Of a stretch of 64,000 nucleotides of DNA, positions 19,428-31,800 are shown piece after piece (within the stretch, counting starts at the first letter, position 1; every line of letters begins with the position of its first letter). Source of the DNA: Gibbula magus (lineage: Eukaryota; Mollusca; Gastropoda; Trochida; Trochidae); the NCBI GenBank assembly GCA_936450465.1, contig OW388291.1:36246656-36310655 (forward strand), given 5' to 3'. A model generated the notes under the pieces. It did not search any database, was not told the origin of the DNA, and worked only from the letters and a program-made list of their open reading frames with translations. The translations under genes were made by a program, and so were the position numbers.

Positions 19428-19549
19428 ACTATATCCCCCGCTTCGCGCTAAACGATAATAACGAATCCTGATTGGTTGATATAAGAATTAGTTTTACAAT
19501 CAGCGACGTGGTTTCACACTGAGGATTCCGCAGCTGTCGAAATGGTTAG

Positions 19550-19725
19550 AGAATCTGTTCGATGTGCACATTTTGCAAAACTTTCGGTCGCAGATATAAA
19601 ACGGTGTTTTGTTTGACAAAAGTAAGAACATTACCAGTGTTGCAAACAGCCGCGATTTTTTTGCGAGAACCCTAAAATATTGCCATGAGTGGAATAGTGT
19701 CTGTGGGGAGAGAATGTCATGCGAT
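19550..19725 (+). pseudogene. Possible remnant of a 'FAKLS..DI....D..SKNT' recombinase-associated domain
   Basis: MVRESVRCAHFAKLSVADIKR, then after a one-base frameshift LFDKSKNITSVANSR and FFARTLKYCHEWN. This resembles the N-terminal segment of repetitive Crypton/ZMYM-associated proteins of invertebrates (FA.L...DI...L.DK.SKNT). It is short and frameshifted, and assignment is from pattern memory only. Confidence 0.3.
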
Positions 19726-19827
19726 ATACTGCACTTAATGTACGTATCTACACCTAACCTGAGTTCATCTCGTCTTCTTAAGAGTCTCATAAACATTTTT
19801 CTTCAAGAAATAAAAAATACCCTTTGA

Positions 19828-22634
19828 TTGCATTGCATACATGATCTTTATTAAATATTATACTAAATACAAAAAGCATATTTAACATAAAGTACGACAT
19901 ATTTGGCCGCTTGTTAATAATCACATCAGTGGGCCGTCAGTGAAGGAACGGTCTACGGATTGATGAAACATGGAACGCACAATCGTGCTGAAAACGACAA
20001 TGGTTATATATACACCTGTAAAGTGACATTTTGCGTCAATTCAATAAAAACAAGTTAGTTTTGTCGAAGTAATATTGTTTCGTATTTTTGGTTCAACACT
20101 TTAGTCTTGTTAATAAACCTAAATCGTACAAAATGCTGAACCATCAAATTGATAGTAAACCAACTCGTTATTTATGAATAAATAAACGTAACACGTAATT
20201 TGATTGTTTTTAAAGTGACATTGAACGTATTTATAACAAATTCGAATAAGCATATTTCGTATCCCGATCAGGGCAATATTTTGTAACTGTTATTCCTCGA
20301 AAAAGGATTACTTTTAATCGAACTGACTTTATTAATTAACAACATATCCTCAACGGAACGCCATGACACATTACTGAAATATTATGTGTATTATGTTAAT
20401 CAATATAATTTAAATAGATCGAACATAACACACGTACATCGCTACGTTTCTGATCTGAGAACTGAACCAAAGAGGTCATGTCAGGTGACATTTTACTCCA
20501 GCCAATCAGTGATGAAGCTAGACGGCCATCAGACCGACTTGAGTTGACACACGAAACATCATATTCAATGTTGGCTGAATTTATTGGTGGCAAAGGGTCC
20601 CAGTGAAGGTCACCTGGTCTGAAATCGACGAACGAGGCACGAGTGTTACGTTCCAACTGATTTAAATTAAATTGCTTGTTATTTATAATAGAGCAAACTG
20701 CCCTGGATAATGTGTAAGAGAAATCAGTAGCCTTAGGAATCTGCGTCCAGCTCCCTGATGTACACTAGCTCATCATTGAGGCTTGGATCAATGTAACAAT
20801 GCTGAAGATTCGATGTCACACACAAAGGGGCATATTATATACAAGCAATTAATTATAATGATATATATACACACGAATATTGACAAATACACCATTATGC
20901 AGTTCTTGATATATAAAACAATAAGATGATTAAACTTTGATACAGAATCAATGAGGTTTTAACATATAAATCCACCTTACATGCATGCTTCCAAGTATGG
21001 CCTTTCTGTCGACAGTATATCGGTATGACATTTGAGGCTATTTGAGAAACATTCTATAGAAGTTGAGTTGTGAAATTGTGTAAATAAATAAATCCCCGTC
21101 TTTATTGATGAAGTAAAGACTCTTAGAGTCACAACATGCATGGGTGTTTTTCTATTTTAATGACATGCATATTCATGAAACTTAAATAATAAGTGATGAG
21201 AAATACACAATTTTCTGGAAAATATTGCTTTTCTCATGTTTGGCACTTCTAAATTTCCTTCTAGTATTTAATAAGTTATGACTGTCGTTACTTTCGGTTT
21301 TTCACTTCGTAATGTATCACTGAACGTAAAATCACAAGCATACTGTACACACCATGTACATATACATAAAGATACATTATCATTGTATAAGTTAAAGGAG
21401 TGTTAAAGAAATAATTAAAATGATAAATGTTAAATTAGAATATATCAACTGATTAAAATAAGTAGTTACTGGGAGTGATTACTTTTTAAATTTCTATTTC
21501 ATTGTCTTGTTGGCAGATAAACCTCTTTATCTAGCATATACATCAGAATACAAAGCGCCACTTCATGAAGCCTTATCTACACGTTAACGTCAAACATGAC
21601 AAAGTGTGACGTTCTCTAGTGTGGCTAGAGCAATAATAAAGTCGATATTCCAGGATTGCATGGGGATTATTGACACCGACAGAATCCACAGAAGCCATAG
21701 AAATCTGCAACACCAGCACTTTCTGATCTCTCTATCATCTGATAAATTACATGTGTTTATTTGTCGTGGAACAGTTCTGCGTCACGCACGTTATTTCCAG
21801 AGTGACTCCGAGTTAATGACTGTGTACGAATGTAATATTTCAACTATGGGATGATATGACGGCACAATGCTGAAACAGAAACCTCCGCCAAAGGTAACGT
21901 ACCCCACATGACGCATAAACAAGACGATTTGTTGGATCAGTTTCGTCGTCAGTAGCTGTTTCAGAGGAGCTGCCCAGTGTACGTGAACTGTAAGCGAAAG
22001 GCAATATTTTGTTATTTTTCTGCTTCATATGGCTTCGACGACCGAATCGATTTCAACCAGAAAACATTGAGGAAGTTGTATGTTTGGCTTCCCTTAAGGA
22101 ATCAGGTCTTCGTAACTCATCACTGTCTGCACTCTCTCCAGTTTCGTTCCCATTCGGTAACGGATGAGGAAGTATTTGTCCTATAATTTTCCACCAGTTC
22201 TTCATATGTCATCCAGTAAAGGCCGTCGTGTTAAATGTCTGTACGAATTTTTATGGTGTCCTGAATTCGTTCACATTCCGCATTGTATTACCTTACTGAC
22301 AGGCGTCCATTGTGGTATTTTCAATCACCTCTCAACGTCTGTCGATCTGACAACGTAGGTCCTTTGTTTCATATTTCAAATGTTTCCCTTTTTACGATCA
22401 CAGAATCGTTTCTGTCTCAAATATATTTGTTCACAGTGTCATATCTTAACAGATTCCCATGTTCGATCAAACACTCGTATCTATCGTTAAAAATTGTAAG
22501 TTTGTAATCTTTGGTGCCAAATAACCACAGATTGTCCTATTTTCGATCACACTTCTGCATCGTAACTAAAACATATAGGACCGGTCTCTAATGACATTGG
22601 TCCAACATTGTCCAATCCAATCTAACAATCACCT
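19828..22634. other. Intergenic and likely 3' UTR side of the DSL/EGF gene; unrecognised
   Basis: No supported gene or known repeat. On the minus strand an AATAAA lies near 21755-21760, about 880 nt after the DSL/EGF stop; it may or may not be used. Confidence 0.4.
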
Positions 22635-22894
22635 TCAATAACGATCTGAACTAAACGTGCTTTCATGCCAGTTGTCGAACAGTTGCCGATACATGGAAGA
22701 CGGCAGAGCGAAGCAGAAGTCACGCGGCCCCTTCCTCTGACTGACACAGAGCCAGATGACTCCGACGATGATGAGGATGACGGCGATGAGGAAGATGATG
22801 CCAAGGAGTATGGCGAGAGTCGTGGCGTTGATACCGTATCTACCTCTTCTCAAGGTCACCGGGGTCACAGGCTGCACGAACGTCGTGATGTTGT
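22635..22894 (-). CDS. DSL/EGF gene exon 18: juxtamembrane, transmembrane helix, short tail, stop
   Basis: Encodes a Thr/Val-rich stalk ([14 protein letters not shown]), a hydrophobic helix from [20 protein letters not shown] to WLCV, then QRKGPRD and a tail ending FSSDRY and TGA. The tail is about 35 residues with a single lysine, much shorter than in Delta or Jagged. No in-frame donor before the stop is convincing, but an alternative longer 3' exon cannot be excluded. Confidence 0.8.
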
Positions 22895-25800
22895 CTGTGC
22901 ACACGAGAAATATGTAACTACACAGGGTATGAACTAAGATTAAAAATAAATAAACAAAGGACAGCCGTCACAAGTTTTAAGTCTCGTATTTCGTGGTCAG
23001 TGTTACTTGAAATAAACTGATGCTCGTAGAATGGTTCATATTATGTAGCTTAACGAATTATCTTGTGTCGGTTATGTAAGCCTTTCCGATGTCGGTCATT
23101 AGCCAATCTTGTTATGATGGTCGAGAACATTTTCTCTATCCTCAATCCGTCCTTTTCCCCAGCGGACATCCATTATACAGGTTTTAAATACGCATAGATG
23201 ACATATCTCTGATGTAAATATCACCACACTGCTATACAAGGAAATTTCATCATTGCTAAAACATTAAAACTGAAAATTAAGTCGCCCACTATATCATATA
23301 ATCTAATTAGCCTGTCAACTGACCACAAACTTTGCCGTAGGTCCACTCGGGGCAGTGGCAATAGAAGTCGTCGATCCAGTCTGTACACCTAGCTCCTGAC
23401 AGACAACTGGACGACTTGCAGTCGTTGATGTTCGTCTGGCATGTCGGCCCTGAGAAACCTGGGTGATAAAGCGATAAGGTAATAACTTGATAAAAGGCAG
23501 CAATACACATTGTCACAGAGGAGTAGGCATAAACCTGAAATATGTAAGTTTTGTTCAGGGTTTTAATTTTCCTCCCTTTGCATTAAGTCTTAAGCCAATA
23601 ATAACGAATGATAATCGAAAAACTACGCCAGAGACGCGTACAAAATCCCATTGAAGCGCTTGTAAAATCTAAAAAAAATAATTTAAAATATCAATGTAAA
23701 GATAAGAAGGATAACTTTTATGTTTGAAACCCCTTCTTTTCGGTGAAAATTTAGATCTTTATTTTAATTTAATTTATTTTTAAAAAATTTCAGAGACAAA
23801 GTTACAATATGACATAAACATAATATTACAGATATGTTTTAAGGTCAGGTAGACTTCAGTGCCCGGCGTAAATTAGAAACACACTGTTTATGTGGAATAA
23901 CAACATGCAGAGGGAGAAATTTAAAATGAAAATGATTTAATATATATGATATATATGATATATAAGTGTGCATAAAAGATACCACCTATCATGTTCAGTA
24001 CCTTTAGGACACTCGCATCTGAACGTGTTATCGTTGTTGAGCCAGCAGATGCCCTCGTTGAGACACTGGTTGGTGGGACAGGGTCGATATACAGTACCCG
24101 GCGACGATTCGTCTAGACATATATAATTCACGTGGTTATGTTTACCTTACATCTAAGTGTAATTAATTATGCACTTATTATTATATTTTCACTTTTCAAC
24201 TTTTTGACAAATAATTTGACCAGAAGAATTGCGAGGGATGATGTGTTGAAATCATTCTTGCTTAAAAATCAATCTAAAAAGATTAAACGTAATATGTTGA
24301 CCATATGTAACACTGGCCAACACATTCAGCTTAGAGATGAGAAGACAACTTTGAAAGATCTCCACTTGCTATGACGTTTCAGCTTTTTGAGTTTTCTTCC
24401 ATCGTTCATTAGATGATGGTGACAGTTAAATTGGAACATAAGTAAAGCCAATAGTTAATCAATTACACACAATAAAGTTAATTGAATCTTACTGCATATT
24501 TTCCCTGCTACGCCGTTGGGACAAGAACAGTAGAAATCGTCCACCCAGTCTGTACACGCCGCGCCTCTGAGACAGGGACTGGGGGTACAGTCGTCGATAT
24601 CGACCTCACAGAACGTGCCAGAGGTTCCTGCAACACAGGGGATTTATTACTGGTGTTCGTGTTTAACTGTTCTGTGGAATCTGGTGACTTGAATATAAGA
24701 TACTCGAATGACTGAAACACGTGTTTTCTGTTATGTTGCTTCCTCGAATCTGATAACAAGAAGTCAAAATACCTGCATGGTTGAAACAGGTGTTTCTGTT
24801 ATGTAGATTTTATGAAGGGCGAGGGGTTAACATTAAACACTTACTCCGTATGAAAATCTCCCGAACAACGTTCACTTAATCAATCAAATAAGTAATTATT
24901 TTGTGTTGGCATCAAATGTTAATAAAATTAATCATTTGCTTCCATATATGGGACTGTGACTTTGTTGACGTTACCTAATTCATCACGTATTGGCTGATGA
25001 CATTAGCATACCTTTGTACCTAATTTCAATGAAACGAGATATTATTTTAACTCTTTCCGTAACATTGAACATTATCTGTCACGAAATTCAGCTTCTTGTA
25101 CTATTCGAAACACAATAATCATCTATACCAATATTTTCAGTCAAGATACTTTTTCATTCCAAAATGAATTCCAATGGCGTCAATGTACACTTACTGACAG
25201 TGGGTCTGTAACTCACCTTTCATACATTCACACCTGTACTGGTTGACCATATCGACACACACTCCCATCTGCTGGCAGGGGTTGCTGAAACACTCGTTGA
25301 TGTTGATTTCACACTCTCGACCAGAGAAACCCGTTATACACTCGCACACGAAGTCGTTAGCGATGGAGGACGTTCCGTTGAAGAGCTCCTAAAATCATTC
25401 ATGACTTAAAATGACAACCAGGATAGACATCCAGTTATCTCCCTTAATTAAACTTAATTAAATCTTTAGACCATCGATACATTATTTATTCTAATTTCTA
25501 CAATTCAACTAAAAACATATACCTTTTCTTAGTCTGTTTTGGGATTGTTATATTCTAATCACGGGCACACGGTTAGCATCTAGAATGTTTAAGCAGCTTA
25601 AATACACAATAGTTCTAGTAAAGTAAAAACAATACCATTCCCTACAGTTTTTATGCAAGGGATTATCTGGTTAAAGAAGGCAATTTTTGATTTCGCTGAG
25701 CAATTAACCATAATGCAACGATAAAGATATACATTCTTTTTTCTACAATGATATATCGACTAAGACGCTTAGTGAAGCGACAATAGACATCATGGTTAAA

Positions 25801-28800
25801 CGTTCGTTATGTAAGAGATACGTACCAAGGTAAACGCATGCCTCGAATACACCGTCAGCTATCATAGTGTTTATCACAGATGCATGGGCCATAACTCTTG
25901 CCCTCATATATTTTTGAGATTGGCTTCCAAACTCGATCAAGTATATCAACAGAGATGTCACATAACTGGCTCTAAATTTACAAATATGTCGTATTTGGCT
26001 CAGTCTACAATTCAACCAAAAGCAATAAAGTTTTGAGAATACTTGTATAAAATAGAGCATTACAACGGTACCAAGATCAACTACCTATAAATCCCAGAAA
26101 GCTACAAATGGACCATAACTCTTGAGAACAATTATTTGCACACATTTGGTCGATGTACACCATGCAGTGCTGACTGAAGCAAGAACTCAACTCTCAGCTT
26201 AGGTTAATTAAACTGAGATCGTTGACGCAGTCTCCCTTTAACGTCCTTGGTACCAATGTCAGGTGATTAGTGTACAGTGTACACGCACCCGACCAAGTTA
26301 AAACCACACTTACCTGGCAACTCCCTCCGTTTTTACAGCGGTTGTGACAGATTTCCTCTGAAATGAAATTTAGTATGATTTAAACAACATATTTAATCGG
26401 AAAAGGTTAAAGTCACTTACGAAATGTCTTGATACCCTGTTTTCACGGAAAACTTTATAACAAAAAATCATTAAAATATATCATACGAGTGAATATTTTT
26501 TTCAGTAACGACCATTTCAAATAGAACAAAATTAACGAGGCGTCATGAAACTCAGTTGTTATGACCTGACGTCATGAACCATGTAATACCAATCGCGATG
26601 AATGTATTATCTGTCCTCATGAAACAACGACTTATCATAATAAAACAATGAGTAGACGTCTCGAAACAATCATCGATTGTACGTTCTCTTCGTCTCTTCT
26701 TAACATGAAGTCATGAAAAGTACATCGACCCAAAAACATGGCGTCAAACCATTAATAAATTTGATATTCGCCCAAAAGTCATGTTTCTATGGATTTCAAC
26801 AATACCTTGTTCGCAGAAGAGTCCGAAGTATCCTGTTGCGCATGTGCAGTTGTACGTTCCAATAGCACCCTGGGTACAGGTGGCACCATTCAGACAGTCG
26901 TGGTCAAGGCACTCGTTTACATCTGCAGTTAAAATAACTGTAGTTAGTAGAAATGTCCAAACATAAATTAGAAGATATATAACTAATAGTATACATGTAT
27001 AAGCAAACGTTAGGAGATCTTTGATTGGTATAATAAGCATAAGTAAGGAGATATTTGATTGGTATAATACGCATAAGTTAGGAGATCTTTGATTGGTATA
27101 ATAAGCATAAGTTAGGAGATCTTTGATTGGTATAATAAGCATAAGTTAGGAGATCTTTGATTGGTATAATAAGCATAAGTTAGGAGATCTTTGATTGGTA
27201 TAATAAGCATAAGTTAGGAGATCTTTGATTGGTATAATAAGCATAAGTTAGGAGATCTTTGATTGGTATAATAAGCATAAGTTAGGAGATCTTTGATTGG
27301 TATACTAAGCATAAGTTAGGAGATCTTTGATTGGTATAATAAGCATAAGTTAGGAGATCTTTGATTGGTATAATAAGCATAAGTTAAGAGATCTTTGATT
27401 GGTATACTAAGCATAAGTTAGGAGATCTTTGATTAGTTTACATGTATAAGCATAAATTAGAAGATCTATAGTTAGCAGAACTGTGATAGCATAGGTGTGA
27501 AGAAATATAATTAGTAGACATGTATTTATAAGAATAATTCAGGATTACTATATTTAGAAATGTACAATAACATGTTGAATGTGCTTTGATGGATATATGG
27601 ATATTTGACCTAGCATCCAAAATCTTTTTCCAGTTGGTATCAATAGATATACACAAAAATGCCATTTTACTTGTGAACGTAAAATTGTGAATTGATAAAA
27701 TATACTCGTCACAATTATTACGTCATTGCATTGTGACAATACGATATCCAGAGATGTTAGCTATGACACAAACCATTGTGACATCAATAATGACATTGGG
27801 ACATTGCCTCTATATGCCAGTGTTACGTAATAAGTGCAACGATATTACACTTGTGCAATAGTACTATTTGCATCTAGTAGTCCCTTTTTGAATTATAGAT
27901 ATGAAGATGCTTACTATTAATATCCCAAGCTACATATAGAAATGACCTTGCTATAATTTACTATCTCGATGTTCAGTGTTTGAAAAAGGTTCATATTGTT
28001 TTAGGAATCTTTAGTTACATATATGTCTTAACTGATGCTTGACATATTTACCTAGTGCAATTTACATTAACAGGCTCCTTAACAAACTATTGTAGTTTCA
28101 TGCTTAACAGTGAACGTCGTTGAGATTTGAGATACCAGATAAAAAGGGTTCTCGAAATCTCCTAAATTTTCTGGTATCTGACAAACCTTCTGTACAGTTT
28201 ATGCCGGTGTATCCCTTCTCACAGCTGCAGCTGTACACGCCAGGCTCCCCTTCTGTGCAGGTACCATTGTTCTGACACGGGTTAGTCTCACACTCGTCGA
28301 TATCTATGTACATATTTGTAAGAGATTATAGATTATTACAGAGTTAAATGGTATACAATCAAAACGAATTTGATTATAACCGGTAAAAGAAAAACCTCAC
28401 ATATTTCGGATTTGATTATGGGCAAAACATTTTGACATAACATGTAAATATCAAATCTTACAAAACTATCTATGCTGACTTGATTAAGATATTCTCACTC
28501 ACAGATATGAAGTGTTTGTGACTGTATATATCCATATACAGTTAAACGAGAAACAAAGTACCATGTTCTAGACATTTCTAACGGCGCGGTTAGAAAACGT
28601 GGAGCTTTTTCAGTGAAAATTCTAATGCATTTCTATAAGGTTTCTAGAAATTTATAGAAATACATTGTCGGAAAAAAGAAAGTTTATCATTCAGTTGTAT
28701 TTATCATATGTATTATTTTCAAAGTCAAATATCTCGAGTTTCCGACGTCGTATTCAAAAACTGAAAAAATAGTCCAAAACATTAAATCAGTCAAACAATA

Positions 28801-31800
28801 CCTCTACGCGTGTTTTTAATTTTTTTTTTATTAAAATTTAAAATTTAAAATTTGAAAATCCCCCAAATTAAATTTGATAAAACACAACTGTTCATCAACA
28901 TATAACACATACGCGGTGTGAAAATCAAAAAATATTCCATATCCTGCACCATTTACAACATTTTGAACATGATAGGGGTCATGTTTGTGTACATTTCATT
29001 TCTTACCCCTGTCTTTAAATAATGATATTTGAGTTAAAAAATAAAACAGTCACCAATTAAGTCATTAAAACTACTACCGAAAGGTGTTATTATATCGTAC
29101 CATAATCAAATACATCTCATTTCTTTAAAATATTGAATTATTCGAAAACAAGTGAGTGTTCTACTTTCTTTTGCCAGTTTTGCGTCAGTTTATGTTCAAA
29201 CAAGTTTGGAAAATTGGGTAACTGATTGATAAATTAAGCATAGTTCAACTCCGTGGTGAAGACTCTCGTTACGATATAGAGAAAAGTATTAACTTTGTTT
29301 GAACAGGATGTCTGCCAAAACGTACCACCTGTACATGTGTCAACTGAATATCAATAAATACTAATTATATTTATTCATTACGCTAGAGACGTTTTAACAT
29401 ATTAACATGTGTGGTTAAGTTATTGCATCACTCCCTTGGTATCTTGATACCCGGTATACTATTACATCTCATTGCGCACAATCGATGGCTATATAATCAT
29501 ACATGTATATGTAGAGTAGAGAAATGACGATGGTAGATGTCAAATGAATTCTGTGCAAGAAATGAAAAGAAATATGAATTCATTGTGATTATGAGAAATA
29601 TGATTCATCAATAATGCATTAAAATACAATGAAAATATACATAAACATATATGAATAATTACTGAGACAGAACAAAAATAAATAAATCAATTCATTGCAA
29701 TAATAAAATAAGGTTAGGAATAGATTAAAATAAAGTCGATAATAAATTACAATAACCAATAAAAATGTTATACACATGAAATTTAAATATTTATATACAT
29801 ACATTCTATAGATTTCAAACAAAAAAATAATTGTCAATCAAGTATAAACTCTCACCAGATTCACATGTCGTGCCGGTAAACCCTGGAGTGCATTCGCACT
29901 GAAAACTTCCAATAACAAGCTGTGAACAGCGTCCGTTGTTTTGACAGGGATCACTCAGACACTCGTTAATGTCTTCTTCACAATTCAAACCGGAAGTACC
30001 CGCTGGGCAGGCGCAGCTGTAACTTCCGCTTCCAAGAGAGTTGCAAGTTCCGGTGTATCTGCAGGGGTTGGAGTCACAAGGATCGACCTCGATTTCACAG
30101 CGGAGTCCCCGGAATCCCGGGTTGCAGGAACAGGAGAAAGAGCCTATGATTGTCTCGGAGCATATTCCATTGAGACAGGGGTTCGAACTGCACTCATTGA
30201 TGTCTACAGCGCAGTTCTGCCCCGTCCATCCAGGGGGGCAGCGACACTGGTACGTGCCTGCTAGACCTTGGAAACATGTTCCTCCGTTGCTACAACATAG
30301 ATTGATGAAGAATTAGTTTGGAAATGTGTTTAATGAACAGGGAAACGGTTCCAATCTTAGCCAATGATAAAAGTTGGGCTTACGATTGATGTTAGGGCTA
30401 AGCTGGGTCGGTTAGTGGAACGGCCCCAGAAATATAAGGATGGACATTTGGAACGAGTATTTAAACTATTATATCGAAATAGATGCACGTTTGACCCGAA
30501 CGGAAGACTGAGGCAGACACAACATGGTATTGTTATGTCAAATATTTCATCTTTGCCTTTAGGTTACAAAGATTAACGTTACTCATGGGCGACAGAGTAA
30601 TTGTTTTAAAGTTATCTGTAAACTTACAAGATGACAAGAGAACTTACATGCAGGGCTGTGAGAGACACTCGTCTATGTCAATCTGACATACGTCTCCTGC
30701 GAATCCATCCCGACATCTACACTGGTACATTCCGAAATCAGGTTCGCTGCAGGTGCCGCCATTACGACACGGTCTTGAAGCGCATTCTTGGATGTCCTCT
30801 TCACAGTTACTTCCTCTGAATCCCCTTGGGCACGTGCAGAAATATCTGTCTCGATTTCGACCTTCACGACATTCGCCGCCATTCACACACGGCCTTGACC
30901 TGCAGAAGTCAATCTGGCCTGAACACGTAGGTCCGTTGTAGTTTGGTGGACAGTTACAGCTCCACGACCCAGGTTCGGACCCTTCAACACAGGTGCCCCC
31001 ATTCGTGCAGGGGAAAGATTCACATTCGTTGATGTCACTCTCGCAGTTGATACCCGTGAAGCCGAGAGTGCAGGAACATGTATACTCCCCCGCCGCTGCC
31101 TCGGAGCAGTTCCCGCCATTCCTACAGGGCAGGGTCTCACACTCGTTGATATCAGTATCACAGCGCGGCCCTTCAAAACCTCGAGCACAGGTGCAGATGA
31201 ACTCTCCCGGATCTCCCTCATTGCAATTGCCGTTGTTGAGACAGGGGCTAGACTGACACTGCCTGATCATCTCCTCGCACCTGTCTCCTTCCCACCCCGG
31301 GGGACAGTTGCACTGCCACTGGCCAGGGACAGGGGAGTCCACACATGTGCCTCTAGTGCAGGGGTTGACCAGGCCACACTCGTCTATGTCATCCTGACAG
31401 TTGCTGCCCGCCAGTCCCAGTGGACACTGACACTCATACTCCCCGGGCCGCGTTTGTCTGCAGGTACCTCCGTTCAAACATGGCTCCGACTCACACTCGT
31501 TGATGTTGATGCGGCACTCCGTTCCTGGCAATCATAAAGGAAGAATTTACCACATCTACATGTATGAAATTGGATTTTGCGTGAAACGTCTACAACATTA
31601 TTTTAAGATTTAGACCGACAGATTGTCAAATGTTGTTGCTCATGCATTGAAAATAACTAAAATTACAATGAAGGCCCTGATGATAGTCATAACTCATTTC
31701 AGTTGCCAGTAGAAAACATTTGTTTCTGTAAATGAAATTGAAGCCTAAAATAGTATAAACATGCAGTGAATTAAAGAAATTGTGAAAGACATGTTGCAAT

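Larger units (their letters stand above)
22895..25216 (-). other. DSL/EGF gene introns 17 to 14
   Basis: The introns between exons 18 and 14 hold no recognised repeat except a short TATATGA run at 23940-23963 next to the exon 16 donor. Confidence 0.45.

Noticed and set aside
21755..21760. AATAAA (minus) as the DSL/EGF polyadenylation signal
   Set aside because: Such hexamers are frequent by chance in AT-rich DNA and nothing else marks a cleavage site.
27009..27437. CRISPR-like array
   Set aside because: Units are contiguous with no unique spacers, in an animal gene intron; it is a minisatellite.
30753..31256. Plus-strand frames opposite the EGF exon 9
   Set aside because: They are antisense shadows of the cysteine-rich EGF coding sequence.
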